Positions 1 through 8,926 of a stretch of 64,000 bases of DNA are shown in pieces. Position 1 is the stretch's first letter; the number at the start of each line of letters is the position of its first letter. Where the stretch lies: NCBI GenBank assembly GCA_019638015.1, contig JAHBUP010000001.1, positions 434,001-498,000 of the forward strand. Direction: 5' to 3'. The notes beneath the pieces were generated by a model, which saw only the letters and a list, made by a program, of their open reading frames with translations, made no database searches and was not told where the DNA came from. Both the position numbers and the translations under genes were made by a program. This DNA is from Melioribacteraceae bacterium. Its GTDB lineage: Bacteria > Bacteroidota > Ignavibacteria > Ignavibacteriales > Melioribacteraceae.

Positions 1-309
1 CGATTTCTACTTGAATTATTTTATAACTCTGGTTTCACCTTGAATCCAATTTTCAACTCATTTGTAAGCATTAATTATCTCCACTTCACAATATTTTTAT
101 TTCTCTTTACCTCAGTACTTATTATGATTTTAAATTACGTGTTTCATGTTGGTAAGGAATTTTCAATTACTACACTAAAATTTAAATACAGCGGATTTTT
201 TATTTCTATAAATAAAAATTTTATAAATACACAAAAGAGTATTAAACAAGCGTTATTCTCTTTTTTTATTCTTTTAGTGACTTTGAGTTTGTGGTACATG
301 TTTGTTTAA
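1..309 (+). CDS. SGLT-type sodium:solute symporter, C-terminal end (5' truncated)
   Basis: The reading frame is open from the first base, so this is the 3' end of a gene cut by the window edge; a TTG at 40 is not needed as a start. About 102 codons are visible. The opening residues RFLLELFYNSG, then a short spacer, INYLHF and a hydrophobic helix, resemble the end of sodium/glucose cotransporters (animal SGLT1 has R-M-I-S-E-F-x-Y-G-T-G and then VHYLYF before its helix). A last hydrophobic segment ending in LWYMFV gives a second membrane helix, as in many bacterial members of the SSS family. The inferred role is sodium-driven sugar uptake across the inner membrane, which suits the glucanase genes downstream. 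The family call rests on only about 100 residues. Confidence 0.6.
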   Translation, partial: RFLLELFYNSGFTLNPIFNSFVSINYLHFTIFLFLFTSVLIMILNYVFHVGKEFSITTLKFKYSGFFISINKNFINTQKSIKQALFSFFILLVTLSLWYMFV

Positions 310-379
310 AGATTATTCGGGAAATCTTAAAACAAAGGGCACTTAAATAATAGAACCAACTAAAATAATAGGAGGCATC

Positions 380-3040
380 ATGAAAAAACTGCTAATAGCT
401 ATAGTACTAATGGTTACGGCTATTTCGGTTTCCGCACAAACCTACACATTCCAATCATTCGATAATTCTGTAAAAGATGGATGGTGGGATATGTCGCAAA
501 TTTATCAGAACCAGGGCTCGGCAACGGCTAAGCTAGATGTATCGGATTATACTGCCGATAAAAAAGAGGGGACCGGATCGCTCAAAATTGACTATTTAGT
601 AGGCGCTGGTGATGGATGGGGAGGTTATGTTGTTCGTACCACTCCAAAACCATTGAATGTTACCTACGATCTTTCAGTAGGAAAACAATTAACTTTTTGG
701 TACAAGGTAATTAAGCCTGTTGTTACATCACAGGGTGGTTCAATGGAATTTGAATTCAAACTAACAGACGCAAATGAAACCGGCGGTGAGGAAGATCGAT
801 TTTTCCGAAAAATGCCAGTAGATTTTGCTGATGCATCGGGTACGTGGAAACAAATTACTGTCGATATGAATATTGGATCTGATCCAACAGTATCTTGGGC
901 TCCTCAAGCTCAAAATGGAGATGGAGAATTACAACTTCATAAAATTAATGTTCTCGAAATTGCACTTGTTTATATCACAACCGGTGGCGGAGTTAATACA
1001 CCTACTGCTGCAGGAGAGATACTTATTGATGGTCTCGCTGTGGTTGGTGATAAATATGCTCCACCTCTCGATAATTTTGACGCAAGCGCTGCTTCATATG
1101 CATTTGATGATATGGGCTGGGCAGGCGCAGGTAAAGGAGAAGTTAAATTAACAGATGTAACAGATGATAAAATTGAAGGCGCCGGCGCATTGAAATTTGA
1201 TTATACTGTTAATGCCTCTGAAGATTGGGGCGGCTATGTTAATTTTTCAAAAAATATCGCTAAACCTGAAAAATTTGAGGAAAGAACAGCATTAGTAGTT
1301 TGGATTAAAAATGTTACTCCTCATAAAGCCGCTAATCCTGGCAGGCTAAGTATGAGATTTAATGTAATCGAAAATAATACCGGCTCCGCTGATGAAGGCT
1401 GGGTTTGTATGGTTCCGATAGATTGGAGCAAAGCAACCGATTGGGTTAGAGTTTATATGCCATTGAGACAACGTCCTGCAGTTGAAGTTGGAACTGAAAA
1501 AATGTTCCCTTCAGATGGATTTGCTCAACCTTGGTGGGATGAAAAAGGGGACAAAACTTTTAACCCTGAAGCAATTAAAGGTATCAAAATTGAATTATCA
1601 GCTGAGGGTTTAACAGGTCCAACCGGCGGCGGAGTTAAAGGAGAAAAATTAACTGGTACAATCCTATTCGATATTATTCAACAATCTGGTTTCCAGTCTG
1701 CTGATAAACAAGCTCCTACTGCTCCAGCACTTGCAGTTGTAAAAGGTACTTATTCTAATTTGGTTACCTGGACTGACGTGGCTGGTGAATCAGAAGAAAA
1801 ATATAATCTCTACTTCAGCACAAAACCAATTACAGATATCAATTCAACAGATGTATCAACTCTAAAATTAAATGTTGGTGAGAATGTTCAAGTGTTTGAA
1901 CATCTTTTAAGATCACCTAAAGTTGACAGAGATGAAACTTACTATTACGCTATTACTTGCGCAGATAAAGCAGGCAACGTTTCTGACGCCGCAGTTTCAG
2001 GTGCTTTCGTCAACAAAGCAAAAGGAATTCCAACTATTGCACTGCAATCAGTAAACTTTAAAGCTGACGGAAAATTAGATGAATGGACAGGTATTACTCC
2101 TTTTGATATGTCACCATCTAAAGGTACAGCAACCATCGTTAATAATTTTGTTGTAACAGATGATAACGACTGCTCAGCAAAAGTGTATGTTGCTATAGAT
2201 AACAATTATATCTATATCGCTTTTGATGTAACAGATGATGTGGTTTATGACGATCCAGGTTATTACACAAGAGGTAATTCATGGGCTCTTGACGCTACAG
2301 ATTTAGAAATTGGGCTTTACAATGGAAATGAACATAAAATCCATACAGGATATATGAGAGGAGCCGCTCCAGATTACCATGTTCGTTTTAATAAATTAAG
2401 AGCAAGAAACGATCACTGGACAAGCGTTAAAGATTCTTTACTCTTACCTGGACCAAATTATTATTGGGGAGAAAAATTCCCATCAGGTTATGTTGTTGAA
2501 GCAAAAATAAGCTTGGATGATCTTGCAAATGTAAGAACTGATCCTGCTGCTGCAAAAGATCAAATTTATTTAAAGAAGGGTTACAAAATTCCTTTCGATC
2601 TAGTTATTAATGATAATGATGGTGGAACCAGCGGAGAAGATTGGCAAAATCGTCAAGGTATGATTAGCTGGGGACCATTCAATCAGGATGGCGGCTGGCA
2701 ATATCCACAAAACTGGATGTACACTTGGTTGGGAGATGATGATGTTGTAACAACAGATCTTGATGAACAATTACCATTTGCTTACAACTTAGATCAAAAC
2801 TATCCAAACCCATTCAATCCTGCTACTCAAATCAACTATTCAATTGCGAATGCCGGTTTAGTAACATTACGCGTTTATGATGTGCTGGGTCGTCAAGTAG
2901 CAGAATTAATTAACCGTTATCAAGATGCAGGCAGCTACAATGTTAATTTTAACGCATCAAAATTAACTTCAGGTATCTACTTCTATAAAATTGAAAGCGG
3001 ATCTTTTGTACAAGTAAAGAAAATGATGTTAGTAAAATAA
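380..3040 (+). CDS. Secreted multi-domain carbohydrate-binding-like protein with T9SS sorting domain
   Basis: 886 residues; start fixed by AGGAGG six bases before ATG. Residues 1-19 form a Sec signal peptide (LMVTAISVSAQ). Two similar jelly-roll-like modules follow, at about 22-225 and 235-445. They share the pattern EGxGxLKxDYxVxxxxxWGGYV, so the N-terminal half is an internal duplication of a CBM-like domain. A fibronectin III-like module lies at about 455-545, then a family 9 CBM/DOMON-like region (about 555-785, starting near KADGKLDEWTG). The last 85 residues are a type-A sorting domain (LDQNYPNPFNPATQINYSI, ending KKMMLVK), so the protein should cross the outer membrane by T9SS. I see no catalytic domain. 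It probably binds glucan at the cell surface; that role is inferred from the neighbours. Confidence 0.75.
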   Translation: MKKLLIAIVLMVTAISVSAQTYTFQSFDNSVKDGWWDMSQIYQNQGSATAKLDVSDYTADKKEGTGSLKIDYLVGAGDGWGGYVVRTTPKPLNVTYDLSVGKQLTFWYKVIKPVVTSQGGSMEFEFKLTDANETGGEEDRFFRKMPVDFADASGTWKQITVDMNIGSDPTVSWAPQAQNGDGELQLHKINVLEIALVYITTGGGVNTPTAAGEILIDGLAVVGDKYAPPLDNFDASAASYAFDDMGWAGAGKGEVKLTDVTDDKIEGAGALKFDYTVNASEDWGGYVNFSKNIAKPEKFEERTALVVWIKNVTPHKAANPGRLSMRFNVIENNTGSADEGWVCMVPIDWSKATDWVRVYMPLRQRPAVEVGTEKMFPSDGFAQPWWDEKGDKTFNPEAIKGIKIELSAEGLTGPTGGGVKGEKLTGTILFDIIQQSGFQSADKQAPTAPALAVVKGTYSNLVTWTDVAGESEEKYNLYFSTKPITDINSTDVSTLKLNVGENVQVFEHLLRSPKVDRDETYYYAITCADKAGNVSDAAVSGAFVNKAKGIPTIALQSVNFKADGKLDEWTGITPFDMSPSKGTATIVNNFVVTDDNDCSAKVYVAIDNNYIYIAFDVTDDVVYDDPGYYTRGNSWALDATDLEIGLYNGNEHKIHTGYMRGAAPDYHVRFNKLRARNDHWTSVKDSLLLPGPNYYWGEKFPSGYVVEAKISLDDLANVRTDPAAAKDQIYLKKGYKIPFDLVINDNDGGTSGEDWQNRQGMISWGPFNQDGGWQYPQNWMYTWLGDDDVVTTDLDEQLPFAYNLDQNYPNPFNPATQINYSIANAGLVTLRVYDVLGRQVAELINRYQDAGSYNVNFNASKLTSGIYFYKIESGSFVQVKKMMLVK

Positions 3041-3049
3041 TGCATTTAC

Positions 3050-3078
3050 GGGCGCTCTAAATGGGCGCCCTTTATATT
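3050..3078 (+). terminator. Rho-independent terminator-like hairpin
   Basis: GGGCGC (3050-3055) pairs with GCGCCC (3065-3070) around a 9-base loop, followed by TTTATATTT. It lies just after the stop of the preceding gene. The T tract is broken by two A residues, so read-through into the TonB receptor gene is possible. Confidence 0.6.
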
Positions 3079-3106
3079 TACAATAAAAATTTTCAAGGAA
3101 CGGATT

Positions 3107-5809
3107 ATGTGTAAATCATTTTCTATGGAGAGATCAAAACGACCATATGCAATATTTTTATTTTTTCTGCTGTTTGGTGTTTCTAATATTTTCGCCGGAA
3201 CTACAGGTAAAATTGCCGGTCGCGTAATAGATGCTGAAACCAGAGAGGCTTTAGTTGGCGTGAGTGTTCTTGTTGCCGGTACTAATTATGGGGCCGCTAC
3301 CGATATCGAAGGAGATTTTTATATCAGCAATCTTGCGCCCGGTAAGTACACTTTAGTATTTAGCTCGGTAGGATATAATAAAGTTACCGTCGAAAATATT
3401 ATGGTTAGGATCGATTTAACCACAAGAGTAGATGCCGAACTAACTTCAACCTCAGTTAACTTAAATGAAATTGTTGTTCAAGCACAGCAGCCATTAATTA
3501 CGAAAGATCTTACTTCATCATCTGCCATTGTTACTTCAGATGAAATTAAATTGATGCCGGTAGAAAACCTTCATCAAGTAATTAATTTACAGGCTGGTGT
3601 TGTTAATGGTCACTTTAGAGGTGGAAGAAGAAATGAAGTTTCATATTTGGTTGATGGCGTAACTGTAACAGACGTATTCAACGGCGGTCTCTCGGTTGAA
3701 GTTGAAAACAGTTCAATTAGACAGATGGAAGTAATAAGCGGAACATTTAATGCCGAATATGGCCAAGCTATGTCGGGTATTGTTAATATTGTTACGCGGG
3801 ATGGAACATCACGTTATGAGGGCTCAGTATCAGCCTACCTCGGAAATTATTTTACTACTCATACCGATATTTTTCAAAATGTAAATAAAGTTAATTTATC
3901 GGGACCGCGAGATGTGCAGCTAACACTGAGCGGGCCAACAAAAATTTTAAACAATCTTAACTTCTTTGTTACGGGCCGTTATTATAAAGACGACGGTTAT
4001 ATGTATGGTAGAAGAATTTATAATACCAACGACGATAGACCGGTTTTTCCAATTCCGGGAAATCAAGAAATTTGGATTGATAATCCAACCGGAGACAGCG
4101 CCTGGGTTCCAATGAATCCATACGAAAAAACCTCTATCAATGGTAAATTAACTTATACGCTTCCTGGATGGAAGTTTACATACAATATTTTTTGGGATGA
4201 TAACTGGAGCAAGGGATACAGCCATGATTATAGATGGACCCCCGACGGAGTAAATAATAATTATAGAACTAACACAATTAATAATGTTCAGATTACTTAT
4301 GCGCCTTCACAAAGTACTTTTGCCAGCTTAAAGTATTCATCTAATATTCATAAGTACTGGGGATATTTATACGAAGATGAATATGACTCACGTTATGTTG
4401 AACCTAACCAGGGCTCTCCTTATACAGGTTATACTTATAGGCATGGAGGAAATCAAACTGATAGATATAATAGATTTACTGTAAGCAATATTTTCCAATT
4501 TAATATTGAATCACAGGTATCAAAAGAACATAAGGTTAAATTTGGAGCAGAATTACGATTGCATGAACTTTATAATAGCTGGAAGACAATCAGAAATTTA
4601 ACCGAAGGTCAGCTCGATTCTACGGGCAATGCAATATTTACACTTGGATATTCAGACCTTCACACAAAATTTAATATTGCCTACACCCGTAAGCCTTACG
4701 AAATATCGGCCTTCATTCAAGATAAGATGGAATATGATATCATGGTTATAAACGCCGGTGTACGTTTCGATTATTTTAATTCGAATACGAATCTGCCCGT
4801 TGATTTAAGAAATCCTCTTAATAATCCTAACTTTCCTTCTCCTAATGAAAAAAGAGATGCGGTTTCTGAATACCAGATTAGCCCCCGACTCGGAGTTTCA
4901 TTTCCAATTTCTGATAAAGGAGCTATACATTTCAGCTATGGACATTTTTTCCAAATTCCATCATTCGAAAATTTATATAGTAATTACAGCTATATAATCG
5001 ATCAAACTACAGCACTTTCCTCAACGGTAGGAAATCCGGAATTAAAAGCTCAAAAAACGGTTAAGTATGAACTTGGGTTGCAGCAAGTAATATTTCCCAA
5101 TGTTTCAGTGGATCTCTCCGTTTATTATAGTGATATACGAAACTTGCTTGGCATGGAAATATTAAGAACTTACGAAGGTTTTTTATTTGGTCGTTATATA
5201 AATAGAGATTATGGAAATGTAAAAGGACTTATAGTAACATTAGACAGAAGATTCGCTGATTATTTTGCCGCTAAAGTAGATTACACATATCAAGTAGCTT
5301 CAGGTAATGCTTCCGATCCAATGCAAAACTATTATAATAATCAAGCTGATCCTCCGGTTGAAGCAAATAAAAAAGTTGTTCCTCTTTCATGGGATCAAAC
5401 TCATACAGTAAATCTTTCCTTAACAATCGGCGATCCGTTCGATTGGACTGCGGGTTTAGTAATGAGTTACGGCAGTGGCGCTCCATATACCGAAGAGCCT
5501 CGATATACTAAAGGATTACGTTTCGAAAATCTTGGCAGAAAACCAAGTACGGTAAATGTTGATCTAAAAGCAAACAAGATATTCAAATTATTGGGATTAG
5601 ATTTTAATGTTTACATGCTGGTATATAATCTATTTGATATTAAAAATGAATATGGCGTATCTGCTTCTACCGGAAGAGCTGGCGTTGATTTGAACACTCA
5701 ATTTGCCGCCCCGGTTGTAGGAAACAATACAATTGAAGAATATCTTAAAAATCCGGCAGATTACTCCGCTCCGCGGCGAATCAACATCGGTTTTAATGTT
5801 AACTTCTAA
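3107..5809 (+). CDS. TonB-dependent receptor with carboxypeptidase-regulatory N-terminal domain
   Basis: 900 residues. AAGGAA six bases before the ATG supports this start; an in-frame ATG at 3125 is an alternative. A signal peptide (to about residue 31, SNIFAG) precedes a carboxypeptidase-regulatory-like domain (about 33-120, GKIAGRVIDAETREALVGVS). A plug domain follows (about 125-235, with VSYLVDGVTVTD and NAEYGQAMSGIVNIVTRDG), then a long beta-barrel ending in aromatic residues (INIGFNVNF). It should sit in the outer membrane and import a ligand using TonB energy; oligoglucan is the inferred ligand. It resembles SusC-like receptors in layout, but the next gene is not a SusD, so strict SusC naming is avoided. 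It is co-directional with the next two genes, 39 and 15 bases apart, and likely co-transcribed with them. Confidence 0.85.
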   Translation: MCKSFSMERSKRPYAIFLFFLLFGVSNIFAGTTGKIAGRVIDAETREALVGVSVLVAGTNYGAATDIEGDFYISNLAPGKYTLVFSSVGYNKVTVENIMVRIDLTTRVDAELTSTSVNLNEIVVQAQQPLITKDLTSSSAIVTSDEIKLMPVENLHQVINLQAGVVNGHFRGGRRNEVSYLVDGVTVTDVFNGGLSVEVENSSIRQMEVISGTFNAEYGQAMSGIVNIVTRDGTSRYEGSVSAYLGNYFTTHTDIFQNVNKVNLSGPRDVQLTLSGPTKILNNLNFFVTGRYYKDDGYMYGRRIYNTNDDRPVFPIPGNQEIWIDNPTGDSAWVPMNPYEKTSINGKLTYTLPGWKFTYNIFWDDNWSKGYSHDYRWTPDGVNNNYRTNTINNVQITYAPSQSTFASLKYSSNIHKYWGYLYEDEYDSRYVEPNQGSPYTGYTYRHGGNQTDRYNRFTVSNIFQFNIESQVSKEHKVKFGAELRLHELYNSWKTIRNLTEGQLDSTGNAIFTLGYSDLHTKFNIAYTRKPYEISAFIQDKMEYDIMVINAGVRFDYFNSNTNLPVDLRNPLNNPNFPSPNEKRDAVSEYQISPRLGVSFPISDKGAIHFSYGHFFQIPSFENLYSNYSYIIDQTTALSSTVGNPELKAQKTVKYELGLQQVIFPNVSVDLSVYYSDIRNLLGMEILRTYEGFLFGRYINRDYGNVKGLIVTLDRRFADYFAAKVDYTYQVASGNASDPMQNYYNNQADPPVEANKKVVPLSWDQTHTVNLSLTIGDPFDWTAGLVMSYGSGAPYTEEPRYTKGLRFENLGRKPSTVNVDLKANKIFKLLGLDFNVYMLVYNLFDIKNEYGVSASTGRAGVDLNTQFAAPVVGNNTIEEYLKNPADYSAPRRINIGFNVNF

Positions 5810-5848
5810 ATTTACAAGAGGAATGAATTCAGAAATTCGGAGTTTGGA

Positions 5849-8800
5849 ATGAATAAAAATTTTTTGATGATATTAATTTTCTTCGTAGCGGCAAATATTG
5901 TTATGGCACAGAGTGCCGAGCAAATTCAAAAATATTTGCAGGAACCGCTTGGAGATAAAACTTACAGAAAAAAAGGTGTACTTGATGGTAATTTGGTAAG
6001 AACACTATTTTCGAATGATGGACAAATCGGTGCCTGGCCCGACCGTCCATCGGGAGAATGGCCCAAAGGAAGCGGTCATCAATATCTCGATGGATGTACT
6101 CCTATTATTACCGCTTCGGTGGTTGCGCCAATGAATAAACAAATAATTCATCCGGCTCAAACCTCATATCGTGAAGAGGTTGATTTTAATCCCTCAACAA
6201 ATGAATTATGGGTAATGGAACCGGTACCCGGTTATGCGCATCCTGAATCGGAGCAACCTGCAATAAGTACTAAACCTAAAACATGGCCATTAAATTGGCC
6301 CCGCTCTCTACCAAACATTGATCCTACCTGGGATGGATATTGGTTTGGATATTTTGGAAGAGGTGTTCAAAATGCTGATGTGGAAACATTTTATGTGATG
6401 GATGATTCACGCGATATGGAATTTGTTAGACCTCCTTATCAATATCAGCCAATAGCGGCATATCCGGAAAGAGGTGGTTTAGGAATTCGTGAAGAAGTTC
6501 GAGGATTTCAATGGTCGCATGTTCTCGCAGAAGATATAATTTTTTGGCACTACGATATAGTTAACCTGGCTGATGCAAATTATGATACTACTTACTTTGG
6601 TTTTTATGCAGATACCGGTGTTGGTGGTGTTGATGATAACGGTGATGATAATGCTTCATACGATACAAAACTCGATCTTGCATATGCATTTGATGCCGAC
6701 GGAATTGCACCTCCCGGAAACTGGAAGACCGGTTATGTCGGCTACGCATTTCTCGAGTCTCCAGGCAATGGGTTCAACAATTTTGATGATGACGAAGATG
6801 GAATGGTAGATGAAAGGCGTGATGATGGAATTGATAATGATGGTGATTGGGTTGGGTATTTAGATGTTAATGGAAATGGTAAATGGGACGCTGCTGAAAA
6901 TGAACCCTTAAATGACGATTTGGGAAAAGATGGCGTTGGACCATTTGATATACAGTATGCGGGACCCGATGAAGGTGAGGGAGATGGAAAACCAACTCCT
7001 GGTGAACCAAATTTTGACGCTACTGATAAAGATGAATCGGATCAAATTGGTTTAACAAGTTTGGTAATTGAGAGATTATCGAATAAAGGACCTAATGCAA
7101 TCTGGCCTAAGAATGATGATGTTATTTGGAGAAAAATGAGTTATGGAAGTTTTGATACTTCATTAACTAAATCGAATATTCAAATCCTTTTCGGTTCCGG
7201 TCCTTTTCCTCTTAAGAAATATAGAAGAGAAAGATTCTCTGTTGCGTTAGTATTTGGAAGTGATTATGAGGATATGGTATTCAATAAAGAAACAGTGCAA
7301 GCTATCTATAATGCAAATTATAATTTTTCAAAACCTCCTCTTAAACCAACATTAACAGCAATTCCCGGAGATAAAAAAGTATTTCTTTATTGGGATGATT
7401 TAGCAGAAAAAAGTTATGATAATTTCTTGAGAAGATTTGATTTTGAGGGCTATCTATTATATAGAAGTCAAGAACCGGAATTTAATGACATAAAAGTAAT
7501 TACCGACTCAAAAGGAGAAACTAAATATTGGAAACCGATTGCGCAATTTGACTTAAAGAATGGGATTAAAGGTCCGGATCCGATCGGAATCAATGGTTCA
7601 CATTTTTGGAGAGGAAGCGACAGTGGATTACAGCATTCATATGTAGATTCATCAGTTACGAATGGTTCTACTTATTACTATGCTTTAGTTGCTTATGATC
7701 AGGGTGATCCTAACTATGGTACAAAAGGATTAATTCCAACAGAAACTACTAAAATTATTACTCAAGACTACTCCGGTTCAATTCGTTTCGTAGATATAAA
7801 TTGTGCGGTTATTGTTCCAAATGCCCCATCTGCGGGTTATAAACCACCGCAGATAAGTGGTAATCTTACAAAAGTAAAAGAGGGAATTGGATCTGGCAAA
7901 ATGAATTTAGTTGTACTTGATCCAAGAGAAGTAAAAGAAAATGCTGTTTATAAAGTAACGTTTAATTCTTCGGGTACATTCCCTGCTTACAAAACCACCT
8001 CATATAATTTAACGAGAACGATGAATGGGCAAACTGAATCCATCTTTGGAATTGTTGATACTTCAGCTTTTCTCAAAGGTCAATTTAGTTCACCATTTGA
8101 TGGATTGGTCTTATCTGTAAATGCAGATACTTCGGGAGCGATAAAAGAAAAGGGATGGGTAACTGGTTACAGTAACGTTGATATGATAGTAGCTCCGGAT
8201 AAAAGTTCTCCACAGCGAAATGTAACATGGCCAAATGATTATGAATTAGTATGGCTTCCGGCCGGTGAATTCTATACTACACCATTTCAACGATTCGCAT
8301 CTCCGGTTAAAGCTCGAAATATTACAACCGGGCTTGCCGCCGATCTTGAAGTGTTTGATAACAATGGTGATGGATTATTAACCTTAGGTGATGATTTAGT
8401 GATTATTGAATATGTAGGTACACAATTCAGATTAACATGGCGAATTCAGTACCGCATTCCAGCCGCGCCAGTATTTGCCACTCCGCGCCCAGGTGATGTA
8501 TTCAGGTTTGTAACTTCGAAACCATTTAAGGAAGGTGACTTTTTCGAATTTAGTACTAAAGGTGCATTTGTTGATCAAGAACTAGCTAAAACTGAAATGT
8601 CGAAAATAGCTGTTGTTCCTAATCCCTACATCAGCGCAAATGCATGGGAAAAACGAAATCTTAACCAGACCGGTCGTGGCGAAAGAAGAATTGATTTTAT
8701 TCATCTGCCTACTATGTGTACAATAAGAATATACACTATTACTGGAGCACTAATTAAAACACTCGAAAAAACTACCGGAACAAGTGATGGTACTGTATCA

Positions 8801-8911
8801 TGGAATCTAGTATCTGAAGATGGAATGGATATAGCTTATGGACTTTATGTCTATCATGTTGATGCCCCGGGTGTAGGTGAACACATCGGTAAATTTGCGA
8901 TAATTAAATAG
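5849..8911 (+). CDS. Large secreted protein with Asp-rich calcium-type repeats
   Basis: 1020 residues with a signal peptide (MNKNFLMILIFFVAANIVMAQ). Two Asp/Asn-rich stretches, at about 255-300 and 305-395 (for example NNFDDDEDGMVDERRDDG and LDVNGNGKWDAAENE), look like calcium-binding thrombospondin-3/dockerin-like loops. Another such loop (DNNGDGLLTLGDD) lies near 840. A fibronectin III-like region is likely around 500-620 (FLYWDDLAEKSYDNF, TYYYALVAYD). The last 100 residues (VVPNPYIS through IRIYTITGALIKTLE to GKFAIIK) resemble a FlgD-like or variant type-A sorting domain, so T9SS export and cell-surface location are likely. It occupies the slot where a SusD would sit, but I find no SusD-like TPR pattern or lipobox. 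Its function is not recognised; partner of the adjacent TonB receptor is an inference. Confidence 0.6.
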   Translation: MNKNFLMILIFFVAANIVMAQSAEQIQKYLQEPLGDKTYRKKGVLDGNLVRTLFSNDGQIGAWPDRPSGEWPKGSGHQYLDGCTPIITASVVAPMNKQIIHPAQTSYREEVDFNPSTNELWVMEPVPGYAHPESEQPAISTKPKTWPLNWPRSLPNIDPTWDGYWFGYFGRGVQNADVETFYVMDDSRDMEFVRPPYQYQPIAAYPERGGLGIREEVRGFQWSHVLAEDIIFWHYDIVNLADANYDTTYFGFYADTGVGGVDDNGDDNASYDTKLDLAYAFDADGIAPPGNWKTGYVGYAFLESPGNGFNNFDDDEDGMVDERRDDGIDNDGDWVGYLDVNGNGKWDAAENEPLNDDLGKDGVGPFDIQYAGPDEGEGDGKPTPGEPNFDATDKDESDQIGLTSLVIERLSNKGPNAIWPKNDDVIWRKMSYGSFDTSLTKSNIQILFGSGPFPLKKYRRERFSVALVFGSDYEDMVFNKETVQAIYNANYNFSKPPLKPTLTAIPGDKKVFLYWDDLAEKSYDNFLRRFDFEGYLLYRSQEPEFNDIKVITDSKGETKYWKPIAQFDLKNGIKGPDPIGINGSHFWRGSDSGLQHSYVDSSVTNGSTYYYALVAYDQGDPNYGTKGLIPTETTKIITQDYSGSIRFVDINCAVIVPNAPSAGYKPPQISGNLTKVKEGIGSGKMNLVVLDPREVKENAVYKVTFNSSGTFPAYKTTSYNLTRTMNGQTESIFGIVDTSAFLKGQFSSPFDGLVLSVNADTSGAIKEKGWVTGYSNVDMIVAPDKSSPQRNVTWPNDYELVWLPAGEFYTTPFQRFASPVKARNITTGLAADLEVFDNNGDGLLTLGDDLVIIEYVGTQFRLTWRIQYRIPAAPVFATPRPGDVFRFVTSKPFKEGDFFEFSTKGAFVDQELAKTEMSKIAVVPNPYISANAWEKRNLNQTGRGERRIDFIHLPTMCTIRIYTITGALIKTLEKTTGTSDGTVSWNLVSEDGMDIAYGLYVYHVDAPGVGEHIGKFAIIK

Positions 8912-8926
8912 CGGCGGAGCGATATC

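Noticed and set aside
5849..8911. SusD-like partner for the TonB receptor
   Set aside because: The protein has no lipobox and no SusD-like helical repeats; it is beta-rich with Asp loops.
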